DNA from: Flavihumibacter fluvii
GTDB lineage: Bacteria > Bacteroidota > Bacteroidia > Chitinophagales > Chitinophagaceae
DNA length: 64,000 nucleotides
Assembly (NCBI RefSeq): GCF_018595675.2
Contig: NZ_CP092333.1
Coordinates: 1 to 64,000 of the forward strand
Direction of reading: 5' to 3'
Numbering within the stretch: position 1 is the stretch's first letter; the number at the start of each line of letters is the position of its first letter. The notes under the pieces were generated by a model, which ran no database searches, was not told the DNA's origin, and saw nothing but the letters and a program-made list of their open reading frames with translations. The translations under genes were made by a program, and so were the position numbers. This document shows positions 26,915 to 35,575 of this stretch, one piece after another.

Positions 26915-28132
26915 ATGCCTGTGCCTGTTTTATCAAGACGGAAATTTGTAGCTGATTCAGCTATTACACTGGGCGGACTCGCCGCTATGAACATACCATT
27001 CCTGGCAACTGCAGCGGAATTGGCTGCAGATCCGATACGAATCGGGTTAATAGGCTCAGGAAGCCGTGGATCCGGACTGGCCAATACCATCAAAGACCTT
27101 CCGGGAGCGCAGATCGTGGCCTGTTGTGATATTATCCCTGAGCATTTGCAGAACGGGTTAGCTGAAGCAGTAAAAGGTGCTAAGGGATATAGCGATTACC
27201 GTAAACTGCTTGACGATAAAAATATCCAGGCGGTTATCATTGCAACGCCACATTACCTCCATGCTCCTATGAGTATTGATGCACTGGAGGCAGGTAAACA
27301 TGTATACCTTGAAAAGTCGCTTGCCTTCAGCATTCCTCAGACCCTTGAACTTGTAAAAAAAGTAGAAGCATCCACACTTGTTTTCCAGGTAGGATATCAA
27401 TACCGGTATTATCCATTATACCATCGGGTGAAAGAGATCATCGGACAAAACTGGCTGGGAAAAATTACGCATTTTGAGAGCCAGTACAATCGAAATTCGA
27501 ACTGGCGGGTTCCTGTATCCGATCCTAAAATGGAAAGGGCATTAAACTGGCGCATGTATCGTGAATATTGCGGTGGGCCTTTATCTGAACTTTGCGCACA
27601 CCAGATCGATATGGTCAATTATTTGGTGGGTGAACATCCGCTTAAAGTAATCGGAATGGGTGGCGTCAATTACTGGAAAGATGGCCGGGATACTTACGAT
27701 AATGTTCATACGATTTATGAATATCCGGGTGGCGTAAAATCGGCTGTCTATTCTGTTTTATCCAATGCCTTCAATGGGTATAGTATCAAGGTGTTTGGAG
27801 ATAAGGCAACGGTAGAGATCCAACGGGAGAAGGCCTTTATTTATGCAGAATCATTCGACCATGCAAAAGGTGTGGTGGATGGTGTAAGCGGGGCTACGAT
27901 CGAAGCTATTACCCAGGGTAAAGCAATTGAACTACAAGTTTATAAAGAGGGCATGAAGGAAGAAGAGCCTACCATCACTGCCCTGCGGGATTTTATCGAT
28001 TGTATCCGCAACAAAAAGAAGCCGGTTTCCAATGTGCAGACTGCAAGAGATACCTCCATTGCCATTTTAATGGGTAATGCAGCCATGGATACCAATACTC
28101 TTCAGAATTGGAAACCTGAATATTCGAAGTAA
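26915..28132 (+). CDS. Gfo/Idh/MocA-family oxidoreductase, probably Tat-exported
   Basis: A 405-aa NAD(P)-dependent sugar dehydrogenase family protein. SRRKFVADSAITLGG is a Tat-type signal peptide, so it is probably periplasmic like glucose-fructose oxidoreductase. The Rossmann motif is IGLIGSGSRGSG. The usual catalytic EKP motif reads EKSLAF here, with Pro changed to Ser. ATG 26915 is chosen over an upstream TTG that would place the Tat motif internally. It is second in the operon, after the FG-GAP gene. Confidence 0.9.
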   Translation: MPVPVLSRRKFVADSAITLGGLAAMNIPFLATAAELAADPIRIGLIGSGSRGSGLANTIKDLPGAQIVACCDIIPEHLQNGLAEAVKGAKGYSDYRKLLDDKNIQAVIIATPHYLHAPMSIDALEAGKHVYLEKSLAFSIPQTLELVKKVEASTLVFQVGYQYRYYPLYHRVKEIIGQNWLGKITHFESQYNRNSNWRVPVSDPKMERALNWRMYREYCGGPLSELCAHQIDMVNYLVGEHPLKVIGMGGVNYWKDGRDTYDNVHTIYEYPGGVKSAVYSVLSNAFNGYSIKVFGDKATVEIQREKAFIYAESFDHAKGVVDGVSGATIEAITQGKAIELQVYKEGMKEEEPTITALRDFIDCIRNKKKPVSNVQTARDTSIAILMGNAAMDTNTLQNWKPEYSK

Positions 28133-28147
28133 TTAAAACTGCGAGCC

Positions 28148-29167
28148 ATGATTGGGTCTATTAAAGAACAATACCAGGCCTTATTAAGACCTTCTGATGT
28201 GCTGGTGAACGATATGAAAGCCATTGAAGGCGATATTATTTTGCTGGGCGTTGGTGGAAAAATGGGTCCAGCCCTGGCCCGCCTGGCCAAACAGGCAGTT
28301 GATAAAGCGGGGGTACAAAAACGCATCATCGGTATCTCCCGTTTTTCAGAAGCCGGACTGGAAGAAGAACTGCAGCAGGCAGGCATTGAGACCATTTCAG
28401 CTGACCTCCTGAATGAAAAGGATCTAAAGTCACTGCCGGATGCAAAGAACATCATCTATCTCGCCGGCACCAAATTTGGCACCACAGGTAATGAGTCATT
28501 TACCTGGGCCATCAATTCTTACCTGCCCGGACGCGTTGCGGAAAAATACCATAGCTCAAATATTGTGGTCTTTTCTACCGGCAATATATATCCGCTTACA
28601 TCAGTGTCTGGTGGTGGGGCATCCGAAGATCTGGCCCCGCAGCCGATTGGGGAATATGCGCAATCCTGCCTTGGCCGGGAAAGAATATTCCAGCATTTCG
28701 GATTGAAAAATAACACCCCCTTACTGATCTACCGGCTGAATTATGCCAATGATGTTTCCTATGGCGTATTATTGGAGATTGCCAAAGCGGTAATGGCCGA
28801 AAAGCCCATAGATCTTGCGATGGGCAATGTGAATGTGATCTGGCAGGGTGATGCCAATGAAATTGCGATCAGGTGTCTGCTGCATTGTAGTGTGCCTTCA
28901 AAGATACTTAATGTGACCGGGCCTGAAACCCTTTCTGTACGCTGGCTGGCGAACCAGTTTGGCGTGTTGTTTGGGAAATCACCCATTTTTGTGAATGATG
29001 AACAACCTACTGCATTGCTTAGCAATGCTTCAGAATCATTCCGGATTTTCGGTTACCCACACATACCATTAAAGACAATGATGAACCTGCTGGTGGGTTG
29101 GCTCAATGAAGGTGGAAAGACAATCAATAAGGAAACACATTTTCAGGAAAGAAAAGGGCAATTCTGA
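28148..29167 (+). CDS. NAD-dependent epimerase/dehydratase family protein
   Basis: A 339-aa Rossmann-fold protein of the extended SDR/epimerase type. The nucleotide loop is LLGVGGKMGPALA, followed by IIYLAGTKFG, NSYLPGRVAEKY and VFSTGNIYP, then a substrate-domain region. The classical YxxxK is not clearly aligned; the QPIGEYAQSCLGRERIF segment holds the Tyr but not a Lys at the usual spacing. Its stop overlaps the next ATG by one base. Probably acts on the sugar or keto-acid handled by the neighbouring lyase (inference). Confidence 0.8.
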   Translation: MIGSIKEQYQALLRPSDVLVNDMKAIEGDIILLGVGGKMGPALARLAKQAVDKAGVQKRIIGISRFSEAGLEEELQQAGIETISADLLNEKDLKSLPDAKNIIYLAGTKFGTTGNESFTWAINSYLPGRVAEKYHSSNIVVFSTGNIYPLTSVSGGGASEDLAPQPIGEYAQSCLGRERIFQHFGLKNNTPLLIYRLNYANDVSYGVLLEIAKAVMAEKPIDLAMGNVNVIWQGDANEIAIRCLLHCSVPSKILNVTGPETLSVRWLANQFGVLFGKSPIFVNDEQPTALLSNASESFRIFGYPHIPLKTMMNLLVGWLNEGGKTINKETHFQERKGQF

Positions 29168-30228
29168 TGAACAGTTATCCAACTATTACCGATAGGGCAG
29201 TGCATTCCTTGTTGATGCAGGGAACTGTTATCCCGGCGCATCCGCTTGCACTTAACCCCGCTTTACAACTTGATGAAAGAATGCAGCGCCAGTTAACCCG
29301 GTATTATATCTCTACAGGCGCAGGTGGAATTGCCATTGGAGTGCATACCACCCAATTTGAAATCAGAAATAAGGGCATTGACCTGTTAGAGCCGGTTTTG
29401 CGTCTCGCTGCTGAAGAGATAAGCCTGGCAAAACCGGACCGGCCCTTTTTAAAAGTTGCGGGCATTTGCGGTCCAACTGCACAGGCAATCGAAGAAGCAA
29501 GGCTTGCCGTGAAGTATGGATACCACCTTGGTTTGCTGAGTATGGGCGGATTGCGGCACGAAACTGAAGCTGCATTGCTGGATCGCGCCTGGGCAGTAGC
29601 TGAAGTGATTCCTTTATTCGGGTTTTACCTGCAGCCCGCAGTGGGCGGACGTTTGCTGAGTTATGATTTCTGGCGTGCATTTGCTGATATCCCTAATGTT
29701 TACGCCATTAAAGTTGCCGCATTTAACCGTTATCAAACCTTGGATGTGGTAAGGGCGGTGGCTGCATCAGTAAGAAGAAATGAAATCGCATTATACACAG
29801 GTAATGATGATAATATTGTAGCCGACCTGCTTACGCCTTATAGGTTTACAATACAAGGTGAGGCTGTTGAGAAAAGGTTTGTTGGCGGTTTATTGGGGCA
29901 TTGGGCCGTATGGACCAGTAAAGCGGTTGCATTATTGCAGGAAGTAAAGGAATGCCTTTCGAACAATGGAATAGGTATGGAAGACCTGTTAGCAAAGGGT
30001 ATCGGTACAACTGATGTCAATGCAGTGTTATTCGACGCCAAAAACGAATTCCATGGCTGCATACCGGGAATCCATGAAGTCCTGCGCAGGCAAGGTTTGC
30101 TGCAAGGAAGGTATTGCCTGAATAAGGCAGAGGAGTTATCTCCCGGGCAAATGGAAGAGATCGACAGGGTATATGCGAGCTATCCTGCTTTTAATGATGA
30201 TGCATTCGTTCAACAGTTTCTTACATGA
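29167..30228 (+). CDS. DapA-like (DHDPS/NAL family) aldolase or lyase
   Basis: A 353-aa TIM-barrel protein of the dihydrodipicolinate synthase/N-acetylneuraminate lyase family. The Schiff-base lysine is probably in YAIKVAAFNRYQ, followed by ALYTGNDDN where family members have the substrate loop. It is longer than DapA (about 295 aa). It is in an operon with a dehydrogenase and an epimerase-like gene, so it may cleave a 2-keto-3-deoxy acid. ATGA overlap with the next gene at 30225. Confidence 0.82.
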   Translation: MNSYPTITDRAVHSLLMQGTVIPAHPLALNPALQLDERMQRQLTRYYISTGAGGIAIGVHTTQFEIRNKGIDLLEPVLRLAAEEISLAKPDRPFLKVAGICGPTAQAIEEARLAVKYGYHLGLLSMGGLRHETEAALLDRAWAVAEVIPLFGFYLQPAVGGRLLSYDFWRAFADIPNVYAIKVAAFNRYQTLDVVRAVAASVRRNEIALYTGNDDNIVADLLTPYRFTIQGEAVEKRFVGGLLGHWAVWTSKAVALLQEVKECLSNNGIGMEDLLAKGIGTTDVNAVLFDAKNEFHGCIPGIHEVLRRQGLLQGRYCLNKAEELSPGQMEEIDRVYASYPAFNDDAFVQQFLT

Positions 30229-31214
30229 AGTTGTTAGCATGCATAGGATTTTTTTATTTGGTCATTGGCCAGCCGCCAATGAAGTCTTTTTTCATTACCG
30301 GGGAAGCACAGGGAACAACTTATCATATCAGTTATTATGCAACAGATAGTTTGGTAAGCCGTACAGCAATAGAACATATTTTTAGCCAGGTAGACAGTTC
30401 GTTGTCTATTTATAAACCCTATTCACTAATCAGCAGGTTTAATCGCAGCGAGAAAGGCATTCAGATGGATACACACCTGGAGACCGTTGTGCGAAAATCC
30501 TTAGAGATTTATCGCGCTACCGATGGTATTTCAGACCTTACTGTCCTTCCTTTGGTCAATGCATGGGGATTTGGTCCGTCAAAGCCCTTGAATCCACCTG
30601 ATTCTGCCAGCATCCTTAACATCCTGCCATGTATTGGTGCCGGTAAATTATACATCAAAGGAAACTGGTTACAGAAAGAACTTCCCTGCATGCAGATTGA
30701 CCTGAATGGCATAGCACAGGGATATACGGTTGACCTGCTGGCAGATTACCTGGAATCAAAAAATATCAGTAATTACCTGGTTGAAGTAGGGGGTGAGATC
30801 AGGTTGAAAGGCAAGAAGTATCCGTCCGGTGATCCGATGAAACTGGGTATTGAGGCGCCATCCAATGAAGCATTACAGCAAACTATTATATACAAGGTCA
30901 TACAACCGCCGGCAGGTGCGATCACAACATCTGGCAACTACCGGAAATTCCACATGAGTGGCGGTAAACGTGTTTCACACCTCATCGATCCGAAATCTGG
31001 CTATCCTTTCTCCAATGAATTGATCAGTGTAACAGTTTATGCAAAAAAAGCAATTATAGCGGATGGTTATGACAATGCTTTAATGGGGATGGGACTGGCT
31101 AAAGCGCTTCGATTTATGGAAAAACAGCGCGATATGGAAGCGTATTTTATTTACCGGAAAACCGATGGTACTATTGGGGATTCCGCAACCATGGGATTTT
31201 ATAAATTGTTCTAA
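30225..31214 (+). CDS. apbE: FAD:protein FMN transferase (ApbE)
   Basis: A 329-aa flavin transferase that attaches FMN to Thr/Ser of exported flavoproteins. It has GEAQGTTYHISYY (about 23-35), the acidic DLNGIAQGYTVDLLADYL motif and HLIDPKSGYPFSN with the Mg-binding region ADGYDNALMG. It begins with a Sec-type hydrophobic stretch, so it faces the periplasm. It overlaps the lyase gene by ATGA. An exported flavoprotein partner is not obvious in the operon. Confidence 0.9.
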   Translation: MKLLACIGFFYLVIGQPPMKSFFITGEAQGTTYHISYYATDSLVSRTAIEHIFSQVDSSLSIYKPYSLISRFNRSEKGIQMDTHLETVVRKSLEIYRATDGISDLTVLPLVNAWGFGPSKPLNPPDSASILNILPCIGAGKLYIKGNWLQKELPCMQIDLNGIAQGYTVDLLADYLESKNISNYLVEVGGEIRLKGKKYPSGDPMKLGIEAPSNEALQQTIIYKVIQPPAGAITTSGNYRKFHMSGGKRVSHLIDPKSGYPFSNELISVTVYAKKAIIADGYDNALMGMGLAKALRFMEKQRDMEAYFIYRKTDGTIGDSATMGFYKLF

Positions 31215-32393
31215 ATGAAAACAGCCATCAGGGCGTTAGCCGCAATTGCACATGCTCGAATCATAGAAAACAGGCGGCACCTGCATGCCAATCCCGAATT
31301 ATCTTACCAGGAAAAAAATACATCGGCATATATCAAATCCTGTCTGGATGAACTGGGCATCAGCTGGAAACCCATGGCAGAAACCGGAGTTGTAGCAGTG
31401 ATCACCGGGGAATTGGCTTCGGATAAAGTGGTGGCGTTAAGGGCTGATATTGATGCCCTCCCCATCAATGAATTGACAAACCTGCCATTCAGGTCAAACC
31501 AGGCTGGCGTAATGCATGCCTGTGGACATGATGCGCATACGGCTTCCCTATTGGGTGTTGCATTTATCCTGCAATCCCTCAGGAATAGTTTTGCCGGCAC
31601 AGTGAAACTGATCTTTCAGCCCGGGGAAGAAAAATTGCCAGGCGGTGCCAGTATCATGATCAAAGAAGGGGTATTGGATAATCCGGTACCCATGGCCGTT
31701 ATAGGGCAACATGTTATGCCTTCGATTGCTGCGGGCAAAATCGGGATCAGGAAAGGAAAATTCATGGCTTCGATGGATGAATTATATGTGCGGATAAAAG
31801 GTAAGGGTGGCCACGGCGCCATGCCAAACCAGAATATTGATCCTGTCCTTATCGCATCACATATTGTAGTGGCCCTCCAGCAGATCGTAAGTCGCACCTG
31901 TAACCCCCTGGTACCGGCTGTTTTGTCCTTCGGCAGGTTTATCGCCGATGGATCTAACAATATTATTCCGGATGAAGTGTTGCTTGAAGGCACATTCAGG
32001 ACCGTTGATGAAAAGCAGCGTTGCGAAGCCCATGAACATATGCGCCAGCTGGCTTGTGGATTGGCGGAAAGCCTGGGCGCTTCCTGCGATTTTGATATCA
32101 GGGTGGGTTACCCGGTATTGGTGAATGCTGAAGAATTAACCAATGCTGTAAAGACCTATGCGGCCGAATATATGGGATCCGAAAATATTGAAGAAGTGGA
32201 TATCTGGATGGCCGCGGAAGACTTCTCCTATTATTCGCAAGCAACGGATGCCTGTTTTTATTTGTTGGGGATCGCTAAAGAAGATGGCATCAAACGATCG
32301 CTGCATAGCCCGTTTTTTGACCTGGATGAATCTGCCCTTGAAGCAGGCGCTGGTTTAATGGCTTATATTGCCTTGAAGCAATTGGGAAATTAA
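31215..32393 (+). CDS. M20-family amidohydrolase
   Basis: A 392-aa zinc-dependent hydrolase of the hippurate/IAA-amino-acid hydrolase type. Metal-binding motifs include MHACGHDAHTASLLG, QPGEEKLPGGASIMI and the GKGGHGAMPNQNIDPV lid region. It starts one base after the ApbE stop. It may release an acyl group or amino acid from an N-acylated substrate (inference). No signal peptide, so cytoplasmic. Confidence 0.88.
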   Translation: MKTAIRALAAIAHARIIENRRHLHANPELSYQEKNTSAYIKSCLDELGISWKPMAETGVVAVITGELASDKVVALRADIDALPINELTNLPFRSNQAGVMHACGHDAHTASLLGVAFILQSLRNSFAGTVKLIFQPGEEKLPGGASIMIKEGVLDNPVPMAVIGQHVMPSIAAGKIGIRKGKFMASMDELYVRIKGKGGHGAMPNQNIDPVLIASHIVVALQQIVSRTCNPLVPAVLSFGRFIADGSNNIIPDEVLLEGTFRTVDEKQRCEAHEHMRQLACGLAESLGASCDFDIRVGYPVLVNAEELTNAVKTYAAEYMGSENIEEVDIWMAAEDFSYYSQATDACFYLLGIAKEDGIKRSLHSPFFDLDESALEAGAGLMAYIALKQLGN

Positions 32394-32407
32394 AGTGACT
32401 GGCAGAT

Positions 32408-33481
32408 ATGACGAAGCAGGCATCCAATGAATTGATCGGTGTTAAAGAAATAGCAAGGCGGGCCAATGTCTCCATTGGTACCGTTGACCGTGTATTGCAC
32501 AACCGGTCCGGTGTTTCAGAAAAGACCCGGAACAAGATCAACCAGATTATTGCAGAACTGAATTACCAGCCGAATATCCTGGCACGCAGGCTGGCTTCAC
32601 GCAATGTGTTGCAGTTTGCTGTTCTTATTCCAGCGGTTTCACCTGAATCCGACTACTGGACAGCACCCATTGATGGTGTATTGCAGGCCGCGGCTGAATT
32701 AAAGCCCTTCGGCATTCAGGTGCTCATCTTCTTATATAACCAGAATGATAAGCAAACCTTCCTGGAGCAGGTTAAAAAAGTGAAAAGGAAGAAGGTGGAT
32801 GCAGTTTTGCTTGCACCATTCTTTATTGATGCTGCCATTGAATTCACTGATGAATGCAAGTCCGCAGGGATTCCATTTGTTTTTATCAATTCAGATATCC
32901 CAAACCAGGGTAGCCTCTGTTATATTGGTCCGAATTTATTCCAAAGCGGACATCTTGCTGCACAACTTGTTAATTTTAATGTGCCGGCCAACAGTAAAAT
33001 ACTTGTGGTCAATATCTCCCATGAAATAAAGAACAGCAGCTTTAACCGCCTCCTGAGGAAGGAAGAGGGATTCCGGGCATTTTTTGAAAAATGGAAAATT
33101 TCGCAACAAATCATCAGGCTTGATATCAGGAAAACGAGTGAGGTTTCAGTGGTTAAAAAAATTTCTGAAGTAGTACAGGCCAATCCCGATTTAAAGGCTG
33201 TGTTTGTGACCAATTCAAGGGTGGGATCTGTTGCAGCTGCCATTCACCAGCAAAAGAAGGATGACCTCTTTTTAGTAGGGTATGATTACCTTGATGATAA
33301 TAATGACTGGCTCAGAAAAGGGGTGATCAAATTCCTGATTTGCCACAAGCCGCAGGAGCAGGGTTATAAGGGCATTATGACCTTATACCAGAACCTTGTA
33401 CTGGGACAGGCTATTGCGCCTGTATATTACATGCCCATTGATATTGTGTCTAGTGAGAACCAGGAATTTTACAGGAACTGA
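32408..33481 (+). CDS. LacI-family transcriptional regulator
   Basis: A 357-aa regulator with an N-terminal LacI helix-turn-helix (VKEIARRANVSIGTVDRVLHNRSGVSEKTR, about residues 11-41 when aligned) and hinge (NILARRLAS). A periplasmic-binding-protein-like effector domain follows (about 65-340). It is last in the operon and probably controls it through sites such as the palindrome at 26879. Its stop TGA directly abuts the stop of the convergent esterase gene, with no base between them. Confidence 0.9.
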   Translation: MTKQASNELIGVKEIARRANVSIGTVDRVLHNRSGVSEKTRNKINQIIAELNYQPNILARRLASRNVLQFAVLIPAVSPESDYWTAPIDGVLQAAAELKPFGIQVLIFLYNQNDKQTFLEQVKKVKRKKVDAVLLAPFFIDAAIEFTDECKSAGIPFVFINSDIPNQGSLCYIGPNLFQSGHLAAQLVNFNVPANSKILVVNISHEIKNSSFNRLLRKEEGFRAFFEKWKISQQIIRLDIRKTSEVSVVKKISEVVQANPDLKAVFVTNSRVGSVAAAIHQQKKDDLFLVGYDYLDDNNDWLRKGVIKFLICHKPQEQGYKGIMTLYQNLVLGQAIAPVYYMPIDIVSSENQEFYRN

Positions 33482-34378
33482 TCAGCGGTTGAAGCTTTGG
33501 CCTATAAACTGCAAGGCAGGAATCAATCCATCGCGCCAGTAAGACCATTGGTGAGTACCGGCACGCATACGGAATTCATGCTGGATCTTTCTTTTCCGCA
33601 GCGTAATATGCATCAGGGCATTGCCTTCATATAAAAAATCCTGGTCGCCACAATCAAAATACCACCGTACTTTTTTTAGGGTTTCTTCCGGAAGGGTTTT
33701 AGCCAGTTCGAGGGTGCTGTTTTTGTGCCAGGTGTCAGTAAGACGTGCCTTGCCGGTGACGTTTCCACTAAAAAGTTCAGCAAAGGTGCGGTTATAATCT
33801 TTGTCGGGCATATTCGCGAGGTATTCATCTGAAAAAATGGCTGAACTGAATGCAGCACAGGCCGTAAAAAGATCGGGATGGTGCATGGCATAAAGTAAAG
33901 CGCCATGGCCACCCATGGACAAACCGGAGATACCCCTGAATTCTTTTTTGGGGCGGGTTCTGTAGGTGGAATCAATGAAGGGAATCAATTCATTGATGAA
34001 CATGTCTTCATATCTTTTTTTATTCAGGTAATCATTCACATACCAGGTTACTCCAGCATCGGGCATCACGATGATCATGGGCGGAATGGTGCCGTTTGCA
34101 ATTGCTTTGCCAGCAATTGAATTGGCTTCTCCAAACTGGATCCAGGAAGTTTCATCATCAGTATACCCATGCAACAGGTAGACTACCGGATATTTCCGGG
34201 TGCCTGCTTCGTAATCAGCCGGCAGGTAAATAGAATATTTTACCTCCTGCCCCAGGATATTACTTTTCATGGACTGGCTTTCCTTGGTGGTGCCGGTTGG
34301 ACTGACCTGGGCGATTGCAGTTGAACCAATCAGCATTAGAATTAACAACCAGAATTGTACATGTTTTCTTTTTAACAT
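33482..34378 (-). CDS. Esterase, putative acetyl-xylan/esterase-D type
   Basis: A 298-aa secreted alpha/beta hydrolase with a Sec signal peptide (FWLLILMLIGSTAIAQ). It has the YLLHGYTDDETSW oxyanion region and the nucleophile elbow GISGLSMGGHGALLYAMHHP, with Ser in GLSMG; the late FDCGDQDFLYEGN and HQWSYWRDGL supply Asp and His. Similar proteins are carbohydrate esterases (feruloyl or acetyl-xylan). It is monocistronic. Confidence 0.88.
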   Translation of the reverse strand: MLKRKHVQFWLLILMLIGSTAIAQVSPTGTTKESQSMKSNILGQEVKYSIYLPADYEAGTRKYPVVYLLHGYTDDETSWIQFGEANSIAGKAIANGTIPPMIIVMPDAGVTWYVNDYLNKKRYEDMFINELIPFIDSTYRTRPKKEFRGISGLSMGGHGALLYAMHHPDLFTACAAFSSAIFSDEYLANMPDKDYNRTFAELFSGNVTGKARLTDTWHKNSTLELAKTLPEETLKKVRWYFDCGDQDFLYEGNALMHITLRKRKIQHEFRMRAGTHQWSYWRDGLIPALQFIGQSFNR

Positions 34379-34439
34379 CGGCCTGATTTATTTGCATAGA
34401 TATTTAAAAAAAGTGAAAGGCGGGTTGTAGTCGCTTACC

Positions 34440-35396
34440 CTATTTGTCAAGCACCAAGCCCATCTGGATATTACTTCTTGCATATGGCGATTCCCTTCCG
34501 GAAACTTTTTGGAAACCCAGCTTATGGTAAAGGTTGATGGCTGGCTTTAAGAGGGTATTGCTTTCAAGGTAGAGTTTTTTGGCGCCCAGAGACCTGGCTT
34601 TTTCAATGATGGCCTGCGCCAGTAAAAAGCCGATATTCCTGCCCTGGGCTTTTGGTGCCACCGCCATTTTGGCCAGTTCATAATCATATTCCGGGTCTTT
34701 CATTTTGATGAGGGCGCATATGCCAACTGCTTCACCATTTAAAAGGGCCACTATTATACTACCACCTTTATCGAGAATATACTCTTTTGGATTATCCAGG
34801 GCTTTGTAATCTTCCTTTTCCATGGCAAAATAGGTAGAGATCCATTCTTCGTTGAGGTCCCTGAAGGCTTTTTTATGTTTAGCTGAATAGGGTACAAGGG
34901 AGACTTCCCTGGAAGCGCGGATTTTTTGCTGTTCCTGTACCCTTCGCAATAATGATTTTTGTTGCAACACGAATTCCCATTCTTCCAGAGCTTTCCAAAG
35001 ATTGTGGTTGGTTTGAGATAGAATTTCTTCAATCACCTGGTTCACATCTTCATATTGAAACTGGATTTTATGGCTGATCTCCAGCCCTTTTTTGGAAAGA
35101 CTGACCACATTCTTACGTGCATCCTTTGGATCTTTTTTCTCCACTAAAAGCCCCTTTATCTGCATCTCACGGATGATCTTACTTACAGATGGATGGGAGT
35201 GCCCGATCTCTTTTGAAATGGTGGTCACTGCTTTTTGCTCGCCATTTGACAGGACATAATAAACCGGGAACCACTTAGGATTAAAATCAATATCATATAG
35301 TTTGTAAATATGGCTGGCATCCTCAGTAATCTGTTCGCTTAGCCGCCGCAGCCTGCTGCCTATGGCTTTTTTCCCCATTTTGCTGAAATAGTCCAT
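34440..35396 (-). CDS. MarR-type regulator fused to a GNAT acetyltransferase
   Basis: A 318-aa bifunctional protein. Residues about 1-150 are a winged-helix MarR domain (AVTTISKEIGHSHPSVSKIIREMQ). Residues about 155-318 are GNAT, with the acetyl-CoA loop KMAVAPKAQGRNIGFLLAQAI. Such fusions are widespread, but their acetylation target is unclear. A perfect palindrome lies 11 bp upstream, consistent with self-repression. Confidence 0.9.
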   Translation of the reverse strand: MDYFSKMGKKAIGSRLRRLSEQITEDASHIYKLYDIDFNPKWFPVYYVLSNGEQKAVTTISKEIGHSHPSVSKIIREMQIKGLLVEKKDPKDARKNVVSLSKKGLEISHKIQFQYEDVNQVIEEILSQTNHNLWKALEEWEFVLQQKSLLRRVQEQQKIRASREVSLVPYSAKHKKAFRDLNEEWISTYFAMEKEDYKALDNPKEYILDKGGSIIVALLNGEAVGICALIKMKDPEYDYELAKMAVAPKAQGRNIGFLLAQAIIEKARSLGAKKLYLESNTLLKPAINLYHKLGFQKVSGRESPYARSNIQMGLVLDK

Positions 35397-35407
35397 TGTG
35401 TTATTAG

Positions 35408-35427
35408 TTATGTAACTGGTTACATAA
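35408..35427. promoter_or_regulatory. Perfect palindromic operator of the MarR-GNAT gene
   Basis: TTATGTAAC-TG-GTTACATAA: 9-bp arms with a 2-bp centre, a typical MarR-dimer site. It lies 11 bp upstream of the start codon at 35396, where repressor binding would block transcription. A -7-like TACCTTTA is just upstream on the minus strand. Confidence 0.7.
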
Positions 35428-35575
35428 ATAAAGGTACACGGTTATTTATCGTCAAATTATTTTTACTGAAAGGATTTTATGTAAGCTAAGTTCCATTTTA
35501 ACAGATTTCAGCACACCGTATTGCTGAAATTCGGAAATTGGGTATATTCTCCGCTTAATTGATAAAGCCTGCTAA

